Source of the DNA: DATLHO01 sp035539855 | GTDB taxonomy: Bacteria; Bacteroidota; Ignavibacteria; OLB7 | Length of the DNA: 64,000 nucleotides | Direction of reading: 5' to 3' | Assembly (NCBI GenBank): GCA_035539855.1 | Contig: DATLHO010000169.1 | Span: 1 to 64,000, forward strand | In this document: one piece after another, positions 1 through 8,783 of the stretch | How positions within the stretch are numbered: the stretch's first letter is position 1 | Layout: the number at the start of each line of letters is the position of its first letter | Program-made: the position numbers and the translations under genes | Notes under the pieces: generated by a model | Seen by the model: only the letters and a program-made list of their open reading frames with translations | What the model was told of the DNA's origin: nothing | Database searches by the model: none

Positions 1-182
1 GTGCCGGCGTCGGTCGTGAACTCGCCGCCCGCCACGTTGGTGGTCGGGAACGCCGTGGTCCCGCTCGTGACGAAGCTGAAGTCCTGGCTGTACGGGAAGG
101 TGTTGATCACTCGACCCTGCGCCAGTGCTGCAACCGATGTCAGAAGCATCAGCGCGAGTAGCAGCGTAGCATGTCTTCGCAT
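1..182 (-). CDS. Secreted protein, N-terminal part only
   Basis: Only the first 60 residues are visible; the gene continues past the left edge. Reading leftward from the ATG at 182, the protein opens with MRRHATLL, a leucine/alanine-rich hydrophobic core and an ALAQ end, a clear Sec signal peptide of about 22 residues. The mature start contains FPYSQDF, a phrase common at the start of large Bacteroidota secreted or adhesin-like proteins, often T9SS cargo. The C-terminus that would prove T9SS export is outside the window. It is divergent from rimP. The exact function is unknown; the signal peptide is the firm part of this call. Confidence 0.75.
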   Translation of the reverse strand, partial: MRRHATLLLALMLLTSVAALAQGRVINTFPYSQDFSFVTSGTTAFPTTNVAGGEFTTDAG

Positions 183-510
183 GGTGTTGTCCGTCGATAG
201 TGTATAGGGTGGAGTCGATAGGATCGTCGTCGTCCGGGATGCCTGGCAGCGGTTCTGCGGCTGCGGCCCGACTGTCTCGACGGGTCGCCCGCGCCGCCCG
301 GGCCTCACGGGCGGCAACATACGGAAATGCCATAGCAGCATTCCGCGTGCCGATGATCGTTATGCCCTTACAACGTGCCGCATCGGGCCCTGGGAAGCCA
401 GACAGCGCACAGGAAGGAAACTTGCATACGTTTTCGCACTGGTGCTATCTTTGCGTTCGGTGTTTTCACCAGTGGGGCCCGCGGTATCGCGTGCCTTCTT
501 TTTTTTCAGC
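183..510. other. Divergent intergenic region, gene-free
   Basis: About 330 bases separate the minus-strand secreted protein gene from rimP. The right half holds the rimP promoter (see 422-453). I see no convincing gene here: the open frames that cross it lack any recognisable protein signature and overlap the promoter. No clear promoter for the left gene could be assigned. Confidence 0.5.
422..453 (+). promoter_or_regulatory. Bacteroidota-type promoter of the rimP-nusA-infB operon
   Basis: TTG at 422-424, a 21-base spacer, then TATCTTTG at 446-453, which matches the Bacteroidota -7 consensus TAnnTTTG exactly. It lies about 58 bases upstream of the rimP ATG, so a short leader is expected. The match is seen in the sequence; activity is inferred. 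Confidence 0.7.
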
Positions 511-993
511 ATGGGCATTCTTCCATTCGAGACCGAGCGGCGCCTGCGCGAGGAGGTCGAGCGACGGGGCCTGATCCTGCTCGAGCTCAAGCGACGCGGC
601 GAGCGCGGATCGACCGTCATCGAGATCATCATCGACAGCGAAAGCTCCGATGTGAACCTCGACGAGCTCGCCGAGGTCAACCGCTGGGCCAGCGATCTGT
701 TCGACGAGATCGAGGATGAGCTCCCGAGCCGCTACCGGCTCGAGGTCTCGACTCCGGGCCTCGGCCGGCCGCTGGAGTTCGCCTGGCAGTACCGGAAGAA
801 TGTCGGCCGCCTCATGAAGATCAGCTACCGCGACGAGTCCGACACGGTCCGCTCCGACGTGTTCCGCCTCGCCGAGGTCGCCGGAACGACGCTGATCCTG
901 GCGCCCGCGGGTCGCCGAAAGGGATCCGATGATGCCCCGGTGTCCGTCGACATCGACCACATCGTCAAGGCCGTCGTCGAGCCGGAGTTCTGA
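511..993 (+). CDS. rimP: Ribosome maturation factor RimP
   Basis: 160 residues, normal for RimP, which binds pre-30S particles and promotes 30S assembly. The N-terminal half has the alpha/beta domain with the conserved IEIIIDSE strand and DVNLDELAEVNR segment, and the LEVSTPGLGRPL signature is present; the C-terminal part is the SH3-like barrel. The ATG at 511 is chosen because the protein then begins close to the family start (MGILPFETERRLREE); an in-frame extension upstream would run across the leader and is not conserved-looking. It is first in the rimP-nusA-infB operon, the standard order, and has its own Bacteroidota-type promoter. Confidence 0.93.
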   Translation: MGILPFETERRLREEVERRGLILLELKRRGERGSTVIEIIIDSESSDVNLDELAEVNRWASDLFDEIEDELPSRYRLEVSTPGLGRPLEFAWQYRKNVGRLMKISYRDESDTVRSDVFRLAEVAGTTLILAPAGRRKGSDDAPVSVDIDHIVKAVVEPEF

Positions 994-1033
994 TCGGCGC
1001 CCTGTAATCGAATCACGACAGAGACCAACTACA

Positions 1034-2830
1034 ATGGCCAAGCGCAAGTCCGCCAAATCGAGCGCGAGCAAGCAGCTGATCATCGATGCGTTCGCGGAGA
1101 TGGCGCGGCAGAAGAATATCGACCGCGATCTGCTCCAGGGTATCATCGAGGATACCTTCTCGCAGATGGTCCGCAAGAAATACGGCCCCGACGCCAACTT
1201 CGACATCATCGTCAACATGGAGAAGGGGGACATCGAGATCTACCTGCTCCGTGAGGTCGTCGAGGAGGTCGAGGATCCGAACCTGCAGATCTCGCTCGAG
1301 GAGGCCAATTCCGGGGACGAGAACTACGATCTCGGCGACGAGCACCTGATGGAGCTCAACCTCGAGAATCTCTCGGAGAACTTCGGACGCCGCATGGTCT
1401 CGATGGCCTCGCAGCTGCTGGGGCAGCGCATCCGCGAGGTCGAGAAGGACAACATCGTCGCCGAGTACGGCTCGAAGGCGAACGAGATCATCGTCGGCGA
1501 GGTCTACCAGGTCCGCCGCAACGATGTCTACGTGATGCACAACAAGGTCGAGCTCCGGATGCCGCGCAACGAGCAGATCTGGCGCGAGCGCTACAAGAAG
1601 GGCGACACCATCCGCGCGCTCCTCAAGGAGGTGCGCAGCGCCGAGGGCACCGCCTCGCAGCCGGAGATCATCATCTCGCGCAGCGACCCGAAGTTCCTTC
1701 AGCGCCTGTTCGAGATCGAGATTCCGGAGATCTACGACGGCATCATCGAGATCAAGGCCATCGCCCGCGAGCCCGGCGAGCGCGCGAAGGTCGCGGTCTG
1801 GTCGCACGACGAGCGCGTCGACCCGGTCGGCGCCTGCGTCGGCATGAAGGGCGTCCGCATCCACTCGATCGTCCGCGAGCTCTCGAACGAGAACATCGAC
1901 GTCATCAACTATTCGCCCGAGGCGCGCCAGTTCATCGCCCGCGCGCTTTCGCCGGCGAAGGTTAAGGAGATCTCGATCGACGAGGAGACCAAGACCGCGC
2001 AGGTGCTCGTTTCCGACGACCAGGTGTCGCTCGCGATCGGCAAGAACGGCCAGAACGTCCGCCTGGCGATGAAGCTCACCGGCTACACGCTCGATCTCGT
2101 GCGTGAGGGCGGCGAGGACATCGAGCTCGTCGAGTTCAAGGACGAGATCGGCGAGGAGCTCTACATGCGCCTGATCGGCGCGGACATCGAGACCGCCAAG
2201 GAGTTCCTGCGCGCCCCCGAGGTGATGCTGCTCGCGATCGAGGAGATGACCCCGCAGAAGCTCGACGAGATCCGCCAGGTCATGCTCGCCGAGTTCGACG
2301 AGGACGAGCTGCGCGGCATCTACCGCGAGACCGGCCTGCAACTGCGTCGACCGGATACCGGCGAGGCAGCCGCGGCCGAAGGCGCCGGCACGGAGGGTGC
2401 AGTTGAAGAAGGTGCCGGCGAAGGCGCGGCGACCGAGGGTGCGGCTGCCGAAGGCGCTCCGACCGCGGGCGCGGCGACCGAGGGTGCGGCTGCCGACGGC
2501 GCCGCGACCGAAGGCGGCGTAATCGAAATTCCCGCGACCGAAGGCGCCGCGACAGCGGCCGCCACCGAGGCAGCTCCGGCAGAGGCCGCAACCGCGGATT
2601 CAGCCGAGATGGCCGCGACGGCGGCCGAGGCGACCGCCAGCGACGCGGCGACGGCTCCGACCGACGCCGAGCCGGCCGATGCCGGGATCTTCGATTCCAC
2701 CGAACCGTCGGCCGAGTCGGGCGAGGGCGCTCCGCAGGAGCCGGTTTCCGGCGAAACGTCGCCGGTCGAAGGCGAGCATGCACACGCCAACGGGGCCGAC
2801 GATTCGTCGGTTGACAATGCGCAGTCGTAG
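1034..2830 (+). CDS. nusA: Transcription termination/antitermination factor NusA
   Basis: 598 residues. NusA binds RNA polymerase and nascent RNA to modulate pausing, termination and antitermination. In order: N-terminal RNAP-binding domain (about 1-130), S1 domain (about 150-215), then two KH domains; the SPAKVKEI and LAIGKNGQNVRLA stretches are typical of the KH region. A short helical domain follows (about 395-437). Unusual is the tail from about residue 440 to the end: some 160 residues of alanine/glutamate/glycine/threonine low complexity with repeats of the type EGAATEGAA, absent from E. coli NusA. The ATG at 1034 fits the family start; an in-frame ATG at 929 lies inside rimP. Confidence 0.95.
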   Translation: MAKRKSAKSSASKQLIIDAFAEMARQKNIDRDLLQGIIEDTFSQMVRKKYGPDANFDIIVNMEKGDIEIYLLREVVEEVEDPNLQISLEEANSGDENYDLGDEHLMELNLENLSENFGRRMVSMASQLLGQRIREVEKDNIVAEYGSKANEIIVGEVYQVRRNDVYVMHNKVELRMPRNEQIWRERYKKGDTIRALLKEVRSAEGTASQPEIIISRSDPKFLQRLFEIEIPEIYDGIIEIKAIAREPGERAKVAVWSHDERVDPVGACVGMKGVRIHSIVRELSNENIDVINYSPEARQFIARALSPAKVKEISIDEETKTAQVLVSDDQVSLAIGKNGQNVRLAMKLTGYTLDLVREGGEDIELVEFKDEIGEELYMRLIGADIETAKEFLRAPEVMLLAIEEMTPQKLDEIRQVMLAEFDEDELRGIYRETGLQLRRPDTGEAAAAEGAGTEGAVEEGAGEGAATEGAAAEGAPTAGAATEGAAADGAATEGGVIEIPATEGAATAAATEAAPAEAATADSAEMAATAAEATASDAATAPTDAEPADAGIFDSTEPSAESGEGAPQEPVSGETSPVEGEHAHANGADDSSVDNAQS

Positions 2831-3125
2831 TTTCGTGGACTGAAGCGGGCGGTCGGGTCTTCAGGTGCCGTGGGGTACCGCGGGGACCGGGCCGCGGACG
2901 GCGCCGGGAATCTGGGGGACTCTCCACGATTCACACGGCTGTAACGTCGTAACGATGCTGGGGTCGCCAACGCACCCACGGGTGCCAGCCGTGACGACCA
3001 GCCTCTCGCCGTCTCCGCTTCCCGGTCCCACCCTGTCAGGTCACGCCGGAGCGTTTCCAACAATGTGCAGGAGCAGCGGTATGTGGTAAGGAACAGAGAC
3101 CAGAGCAACCTTTTACAGTATCTGA
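2831..3125. other. nusA-infB intergenic stretch, no gene seen
   Basis: 295 bases, unusually long inside this operon. A 74-codon open frame (2865-3089) has no recognisable features and a composition (G, P, S, T) typical of a chance frame in GC-rich DNA. No terminator with a T-run and no good TAnnTTTG box is visible. It may be a long leader for infB; I cannot assign a function. Confidence 0.4.
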
Positions 3126-6100
3126 ATGCCCGCGACATCAACAGCAAGTAAGTCGGCGTATAAGCTCTTCAAGGTCGCAGCCGAACTGAACATCGGCAAG
3201 GAGACCATTGTCGAGTTCCTCACGTCCAAGGGGTTCTCCGTCCAGGCCAAGCCCACCACGAGCCTGAGCCAGGAGATGTATGACCTCGTGATGGACAAGT
3301 TCGAGAAGGAGCATCGGCAGATCGAGAAGCAGCGCAAGAAGGTCGACGCCTATCACGAGCGGCGCACGAAGACCAAGGACGAGGCCGAGGGCGGCGAAGT
3401 CCCCGAGGTCGGCGCGCCGAAGCGTGCGCGCAAGGCGTCCGACGAGGGCGAGGCCGAAGCGGCCCCCGCCACCGTCGAGACTCCGGCCGAGGCCGTCGCC
3501 GAGACTGCTGCGGAGCCGCAGAGCGATCCGGCCACCGAGCCGTCGATCGAGCGTGCTCCGGTCAAGGGCGCTGAGAAGCATGAGGCCGCCGGCGCGATCG
3601 AGACCGTCGAGCAGATGGGAACGGCCGACGAGCATGCCGATCGCCAGGAGGCGGAGATCGCCGTCGCCGCGCGCGTCGCCGACGAGTTCGTCGAGCACAC
3701 GCCGGCCGCCGAGCCTGCCGCGGAGATTCCCGTCGTCGAGACTCCGAAGGCCGAGGTGATCGCACCGACGGTCGAGCCGACGCCGGTCGTCGAGGAGGCC
3801 CCCGCCGCCCGCATCGAGACTCCCGCCGAAACGCCGGCGGACGCAGCACCGGCCGCCACGCCGGCCGAGGCGCCCCGCGCCGGGACGGCGAAGCCCGCAG
3901 CAAGCCGCGCCCGCACGGCTGCCGAGGCACCGGCTCAGGCCGAGCCGGCCGTGACCCCGACCGCCGAGACGGTTGCTCCCGAGGCCGCGCGTCCCGAGAC
4001 CGCGGCGCCGACGGAGGCTGTTGCCGCGACCGCCGCACCCGAGCCCGCGATGCCCGAAGCAGCGATGCCCGAGGCGTCCGCTCCGGAGGCTGCGGCGCCC
4101 GAGGCGGCGATGCCGGAACTGACGCTGCCCGAGGGCGTCTCACCGGACGATCCGAATCTCCCGAAGGAGTATCGTGCGATCGCGCCGAAGCTGCAGGGAT
4201 TGACGGTGCTCGGAAAGATCGAGCTGGCCAGGCCGGCCGACAAGGAGTCCAAGGACAAGCGTCCCCGCAAGCGGATCCGCGAGACCGCGAAGTCGGTCGA
4301 CATCACCAAGGAGGCGGGCTCGCGTCCGACTCTGGGGACGTCGGCAGGCGCAGGCACCGCGCGACCGGCCGGTCCGGGCGCAGGCCAGGGTCGTCCGGGA
4401 ACCGGAACGGGCACCGGCGCCGGAGCCAACAAGAAGCGCGGCAAGGGCGGCGGGTTCATCCCCGTCAACCAGGCCGACGTCTCGCGCGCCATCACGCAGA
4501 CCTTCTCGCACATGGGCGGCAGCGGCGGCAAGTCGCAGCGCCAGAGCCGTAGCCGCGACCGTCGCCAGGAGCGCCAGGAGCGGGATGCGCGGAGGATGGA
4601 GGAGATGGAGCGCGAAGCACTCGTGCTGCAGGTGACCGAGTTCGTCACCGTGGCCGAGCTCGCCAACCTCATGAACGTCGACGTCGGCCAGGTCATCGGC
4701 AAGTGCATCGGCCTCGGCCTGATGGTGTCGATCAACCAGCGCCTCGACAAGGACACGATCCAGCTCGTCGCCGACGAGTTCGGCTTCTCGATCGAGTTCC
4801 AGGAGGAGTACACCGACGACGCCCTCGTCGACAAGGAGGACGATCCCGAGACCCTCGTTCCGCGCGCCCCGATCGTCACGATCATGGGACACGTCGATCA
4901 CGGCAAGACGTCGTTGCTCGACTACATCCGACGCTCGAACGTCGTCGCCGGCGAGTCCGGCGGCATCACGCAGCACATCGGCGCCTATTCGGTGCAGCTT
5001 CCGGACAACCGGAAGATCACCTTCCTCGATACCCCGGGCCACGAGGCATTCACGGCCATGCGTGCCCGCGGCGCCCAGGTGACCGACATCGTCATCCTCG
5101 TCGTCGCGGCCGATGACTCGGTCATGCCCCAGACGGTCGAGGCGATCTCGCACGCCCAGGCGGCGAACGTCCCGATGGTCGTCGCGATCAACAAGGTCGA
5201 CAAGCCCGAGGCGAACGTCGAGCGCATCAAGCAGCAGCTCTCCGATCGCGGCGTGCTCGTCGAGGAGTGGGGCGGCCGCTACCAGGCCGTCGAGATCTCC
5301 GCGAAGAAGGGCATCAACATCGACAAGCTTCTCGAGACGGTGCTGCTCGAGGCCGAGATCCTCGACCTCAAGGCGAGCCCCGAGCGCGAGGCGCGCGGCG
5401 TCGTCATCGAGGCCGAGATCGATCGCGGCAAGGGTATCGTCTCGACGGTGCTCATCCAGAAGGGAACGCTCCGCGTCGGCGACAACTTCGTCGCGGGCAT
5501 CTTCTCCGGCCGCGTGCGAGCGCTGCTCGATGAGCGCGGCAATCGCATCGATCAGGTCGGTCCGTCGGAGCCGGCGCAGGTGCTCGGCTTCAGCGGCGTG
5601 CCGACCGCCGGCGACATGATCATCTGCGTCGAGAGCGAGCAGGAGGCCCGCGAGATCGCGACCCGCCGCCAGCAGCTCGCCCGCGAACAGACGTTCAAGC
5701 AGCAGCGCCACCTCACGCTCGAGGAGATCTCCTCGCAGATCGCCCGTGGCGGCGTGCAGCACCTTCCGCTCATCATCAAGGGCGACGTGGACGGATCGGT
5801 CGAGGCGCTTGCCGACTCGCTGCTGCGACTGTCGACGCCCGAGGTGCAGGTCGGGGTCGTGCTCAAGTCGGTCGGCGAGATCACCGAGTCGGACGTCGTC
5901 CTGGCGGCCGCCTCGCAGGCGATCATCATCGGCTTCCACGTCCGTCCGAACCTCAAGGCCCGCAAGCTTGCCGAGCGCGAGGGCGTCGAGATCAGGACGT
6001 ACCAGATCATCTACGATACCGTCAACGACGTCCGCGCGGCGCTCGAAGGCATGCTCCGGCCGGAGCAGAAGGAGGAGATCACGGGCACTGTCGAGGTGCG

Positions 6101-6386
6101 CGAGACCTTCAAGGTCTCGAAGATCGGCATCATCGCCGGCTGCTACGTCGTCGATGGACGGATCACGCGAAACGACAAGGTCCGCCTGCTGCGCGACGGC
6201 TTCGAGGTGTGGAACGGCGGCATCCAGTCGCTGCGCCGCGTCAAGGAGGACGTCCGCGAGGTCGAGCAGGGCTTCGAGTGCGGTGTCACGCTAGACGGTA
6301 TGAGCGACATCAAGATCGGCGACATCATCGAAGCCTATCGCACCGTCGAGATCAAGCGCAAGCTCGTCGACGCCGCGACCTACTAG
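3126..6386 (+). CDS. infB: Translation initiation factor IF-2
   Basis: 1086 residues. IF-2 is the GTPase that delivers initiator tRNA to the 30S subunit. A small IF2_N helix-turn domain (about 10-55) is followed by a very long Ala/Pro/Glu linker (about 75-345), a Gly/Arg-rich basic stretch, and a second IF2_N-like segment. The G domain carries GHVDHGKTS (from about 588), DTPGHEAF and NKVDKPE, then domains II-IV. The catalytic half is well conserved; the length comes from the disordered linker, typical of high-GC species. No clear Shine-Dalgarno precedes the ATG. It lies downstream of nusA and upstream of rbfA, the standard order. Confidence 0.96.
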   Translation: MPATSTASKSAYKLFKVAAELNIGKETIVEFLTSKGFSVQAKPTTSLSQEMYDLVMDKFEKEHRQIEKQRKKVDAYHERRTKTKDEAEGGEVPEVGAPKRARKASDEGEAEAAPATVETPAEAVAETAAEPQSDPATEPSIERAPVKGAEKHEAAGAIETVEQMGTADEHADRQEAEIAVAARVADEFVEHTPAAEPAAEIPVVETPKAEVIAPTVEPTPVVEEAPAARIETPAETPADAAPAATPAEAPRAGTAKPAASRARTAAEAPAQAEPAVTPTAETVAPEAARPETAAPTEAVAATAAPEPAMPEAAMPEASAPEAAAPEAAMPELTLPEGVSPDDPNLPKEYRAIAPKLQGLTVLGKIELARPADKESKDKRPRKRIRETAKSVDITKEAGSRPTLGTSAGAGTARPAGPGAGQGRPGTGTGTGAGANKKRGKGGGFIPVNQADVSRAITQTFSHMGGSGGKSQRQSRSRDRRQERQERDARRMEEMEREALVLQVTEFVTVAELANLMNVDVGQVIGKCIGLGLMVSINQRLDKDTIQLVADEFGFSIEFQEEYTDDALVDKEDDPETLVPRAPIVTIMGHVDHGKTSLLDYIRRSNVVAGESGGITQHIGAYSVQLPDNRKITFLDTPGHEAFTAMRARGAQVTDIVILVVAADDSVMPQTVEAISHAQAANVPMVVAINKVDKPEANVERIKQQLSDRGVLVEEWGGRYQAVEISAKKGINIDKLLETVLLEAEILDLKASPEREARGVVIEAEIDRGKGIVSTVLIQKGTLRVGDNFVAGIFSGRVRALLDERGNRIDQVGPSEPAQVLGFSGVPTAGDMIICVESEQEAREIATRRQQLAREQTFKQQRHLTLEEISSQIARGGVQHLPLIIKGDVDGSVEALADSLLRLSTPEVQVGVVLKSVGEITESDVVLAAASQAIIIGFHVRPNLKARKLAEREGVEIRTYQIIYDTVNDVRAALEGMLRPEQKEEITGTVEVRETFKVSKIGIIAGCYVVDGRITRNDKVRLLRDGFEVWNGGIQSLRRVKEDVREVEQGFECGVTLDGMSDIKIGDIIEAYRTVEIKRKLVDAATY

Positions 6387-6409
6387 GCGGTCACGGTACG
6401 CAATTGGTG

Positions 6410-6469
6410 AAACGTAAAGCGCAGAACGGTCCGGCCGCGCGTTTTACGTTTCGCCGTTTTCGGACCGTC
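6410..6469 (+). other. Possible pseudoknot-forming RNA between infB and rbfA
   Basis: Two perfect inverted repeats interleave. Stem A is GAAACGTAAA (6410-6419) with TTTACGTTTC (6444-6453), 10 bp. Stem B is ACGGTCCG (6427-6434) with CGGACCGT (6462-6469), 8 bp. The left arm of B sits in the loop of A and its right arm lies beyond A, the geometry of an H-type pseudoknot with connecting loops of 7, 9 and 8 bases. The stems are seen directly; folding and regulatory function are inference. Confidence 0.4.
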
Positions 6470-6503
6470 GGCCGGCGCGATCGCCGGGGGATCATCCACT
6501 TGT

Positions 6504-6510
6504 GGAGGAA
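6504..6510 (+). promoter_or_regulatory. Shine-Dalgarno site that decides the rbfA start
   Basis: GGAGGAA lies 9 bases upstream of the GTG at 6520. This favours 6520 over the in-frame GTG at 6502, which would place the site inside the coding region. Confidence 0.55.
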
Positions 6511-6519
6511 GAAGCAGCC

Positions 6520-7026
6520 GTGTCAGTTCGAACAGAGCGCGTTGGCGCGATGGTCCGCGAGGCGCTGGGCGCCCAGTTTCAGCGCAGCATGCCCGAGTAC
6601 CTCGACGGCCTGATCACCGTCGCCTCGGTCAGGATGTCCCCCGATCTGCGCATCGCCAAGGTCTACGTGAGCATCTACCGGAGCACGACGAAGCCGGAGA
6701 TCCTCATGAAGCGCCTCAACACCCATGCGCCCGAGATCCGCAAGCGGCTCGGTGACGACGTGGAGATGAAGCACCTTCCGGAGCTCCGGTTCTTTCTCGA
6801 CGACACGCTCGATACCGTCGAGCGCATCGACAAGCTGCTGAAGTCCGTCCGCGAGGAGGACGAGGCACGCGAGGCCGAGCGCGCCGCCCGCGCGGGCGAG
6901 ACCGCGGACGACAACGCGGCCAATGGAGCGGCCGACGGCGCTGCGGGTGACGCGGCCAGTGATGCGGCCGACGGCTCGCACGGCGACGGCATGACCGGGA
7001 GCGGGGCGCATGACGACGATCGGTGA
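6520..7026 (+). CDS. rbfA: Ribosome-binding factor A
   Basis: 168 residues with GTG start. RbfA is a KH-fold 30S assembly factor needed for 16S rRNA 5'-end maturation. The conserved N-terminus SVRTERVGAMVREAL is seen directly after the chosen start, followed by VASVRMSPDLRIAKVYVSI and the LRFFLDDTLDTVERIDKLL segment of the family. The core ends near residue 112; the last 50 or so residues are an Ala/Asp/Gly-rich acidic tail, unlike most RbfA proteins. Its end overlaps truB by 17 bases, pointing to translational coupling. An alternative GTG at 6502 adds six residues. Confidence 0.92.
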   Translation: MSVRTERVGAMVREALGAQFQRSMPEYLDGLITVASVRMSPDLRIAKVYVSIYRSTTKPEILMKRLNTHAPEIRKRLGDDVEMKHLPELRFFLDDTLDTVERIDKLLKSVREEDEAREAERAARAGETADDNAANGAADGAAGDAASDAADGSHGDGMTGSGAHDDDR

Positions 7027-7762
7027 GACCGGCATTCGGCTGATCGACCGGGACGATCTCGCGACGCTCGACACGACGACGCTCGCCACCGACGGCGGCG
7101 TGCTGCTCGTCGACAAGCCGAAGGGCTGGACGTCGTTCGACGTCGTCGCCAAGTGCCGCGGTATTTTCCGCGTGAAGAAGGTCGGCCACACCGGCACGCT
7201 CGATCCGATGGCCACCGGCCTGCTCGTGCTCTGCTTCGGCAGGGCCACCAAGCTCGTCGAGCGCCTGCAGGCCGAGGAGAAGGAGTACACCGGCGCGATC
7301 CGCTTCGGCGCGACAACGCCGACCGACGACGCCGACAGCGAGGAGACCGAGACCTTCGCGATCGATCACCTCACGCCCGAGGCCATCGCCGACTCCGCCG
7401 CGTCCTTCGTCGGCGAGCAACTCCAGGCGCCGCCGATGTTCTCGGCACGCAAGGTCGCCGGCCAGCGCCTCTACAAGCTCGCCCGCCGCGGCGAGACCGT
7501 CGAGGTCGCGCCGCGCGCGATCACCGTTCGGGCCTTCGAGATCACCGCGGTCGATCTGCCGGAGGCACGCTTCCGGATCGTCTGTTCCAAGGGCACCTAC
7601 ATCCGCTCGCTCGCGCGCGACCTCGGCCGCGCGCTCGGGACCGGAGCCTATCTGACCGAGCTGCGCCGGACGCGCAGCGGCGACCTGCACGTCGATCGTG
7701 CGGCGACCATCGACGAGCTGCAGGCGACGCGACGGACACACGAGAATCAGCGCGACTCATGA
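7010..7762 (+). CDS. truB: tRNA pseudouridine-55 synthase TruB
   Basis: 250 residues. TruB makes pseudouridine 55 in the T-loop of tRNAs. The catalytic motif GHTGTLDPMATGLL is present with the nucleophile Asp65, preceded by the DKPKGWTSFDVV segment and followed by KEYTGAIRFGATTPTDDAD. The conserved CSKGTYIRSLARDLG motif is near residue 190. It lacks a C-terminal PUA domain of normal size, as is common in Bacteroidota. It overlaps rbfA at its start and ribF at its end (ATGA), so the three are coupled. Confidence 0.95.
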   Translation: MTTIGETGIRLIDRDDLATLDTTTLATDGGVLLVDKPKGWTSFDVVAKCRGIFRVKKVGHTGTLDPMATGLLVLCFGRATKLVERLQAEEKEYTGAIRFGATTPTDDADSEETETFAIDHLTPEAIADSAASFVGEQLQAPPMFSARKVAGQRLYKLARRGETVEVAPRAITVRAFEITAVDLPEARFRIVCSKGTYIRSLARDLGRALGTGAYLTELRRTRSGDLHVDRAATIDELQATRRTHENQRDS

Positions 7763-8679
7763 GAGTTGTTCACGCATTGACGGACCTCGAGCACGACGAC
7801 CGAACGGCCGTGACCATCGGCACGTTCGACGGCGTGCACCTCGGCCATCGGGCCATCATCGGAGCGCTCGTCGAACAGGCGCGCGCGCTCGGCGGGCGCA
7901 GCGTCGTCGTGACGTTTCACCCGCATCCGCAGGTCGTGCTGCGCCGCAAGGGCGATACCGTGCCGCTGCTGACCAGCGCCGAGGAGCGCGACGCGCTGCT
8001 CGAGTCGCTCGGCGTCGACATCGTGATCGTCCTCGAGTTCACGCCGGAGACCGCGGCGACCCCGTGGCAGGAGTTCTTCGGTCGGATCCTCGAGCACGTC
8101 GGCGTCGGCCACATCATCTTCGGCCACGACCACGCCTTCGGCCGCAACCGCGAAGGCACCGCCGAGGCACTGCAAGCACTGGGTCGCGAGAGGGGATTCG
8201 GGGTGACGGAGGTGGGACCCCTCGACATCGAGGGCGACGCCGTGAGCTCGACGAAGATCCGTCACGCCCTGCAGCAGGGCGATCTCTCGACCGCCGAGCG
8301 TTATCTCGGCCGTCACTACAGCGTCACCGGCACCGTCGTGCGCGGCGACGGCCGCGGCCGCACCCTCGGCATCCCGACGGCCAACGTGCGGGCGCTCGAG
8401 GAGTCGAAGCTGCTGCCCGGCAACGGCGTGTACTGCGTCGGCATGCTCGTCGACGGTGCGCGGCATCGCGGCATGGCGAACATCGGCGTGCGGCCGACCT
8501 TCACCGACGCGACCGTGCGCACGCTCGAGGTCAATCTCTTCGACTTCGACGGCGATCTGTACGAGAAGACCGCTACCGTCGAGTTCCTGAGGTTCGTCCG
8601 GCACGAGCAGAAGTTCGGCTCCGCGGAGGAGTTCCTCCGACAGCTCGATCACGATCGCACCGTGTGCCGCGAAGGCTAG
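7759..8679 (+). CDS. ribF: Bifunctional riboflavin kinase/FAD synthetase
   Basis: 306 residues. RibF phosphorylates riboflavin to FMN and adenylates FMN to FAD. The N-terminal nucleotidyltransferase domain has GTFDGVHLGH (21-30) and the FGHDHAFGRNREG loop; the SSTKIRHAL motif closes it. The C-terminal riboflavin kinase domain has GRTLGIPTANV, GVYCVGM and NIGVRPTF. The ATG at 7759 overlaps the truB stop in an ATGA, which fixes the start. The truB-ribF pairing is widespread. It ends the first translation-factor run; a glycosyltransferase module follows. Confidence 0.95.
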   Translation: MRVVHALTDLEHDDRTAVTIGTFDGVHLGHRAIIGALVEQARALGGRSVVVTFHPHPQVVLRRKGDTVPLLTSAEERDALLESLGVDIVIVLEFTPETAATPWQEFFGRILEHVGVGHIIFGHDHAFGRNREGTAEALQALGRERGFGVTEVGPLDIEGDAVSSTKIRHALQQGDLSTAERYLGRHYSVTGTVVRGDGRGRTLGIPTANVRALEESKLLPGNGVYCVGMLVDGARHRGMANIGVRPTFTDATVRTLEVNLFDFDGDLYEKTATVEFLRFVRHEQKFGSAEEFLRQLDHDRTVCREG

Positions 8680-8741
8680 AGCGCACTCCCGCGCGCGCGG
8701 CCGGTTGCCGCCGCCGTGCCGACCCTCGCGCGTCGATTCCC

Positions 8742-8749
8742 TATCTTCG
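8742..8749 (+). promoter_or_regulatory. Possible TAnnTTTG-type promoter element
   Basis: TATCTTCG, one base from the TAnnTTTG consensus, 34 bases before the start of the membrane glycosyltransferase gene. No TTG lies at the expected distance upstream, so the call is weak. Confidence 0.4.
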
Positions 8750-8783
8750 GTCCTCCGCGCACTGATACCCGCGCCGACTCCGC

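Noticed and set aside
1013..2341. Long minus-strand open frame opposite nusA (442 codons)
   Set aside because: Antisense to a clear nusA; composition is L/D/R/V-rich as expected from the reverse strand of GC-rich codons, with no domain.
2865..3089. 74-codon frame in the nusA-infB gap
   Set aside because: Gly/Pro/Ser/Thr-rich chance frame without a ribosome-binding site or signal peptide.
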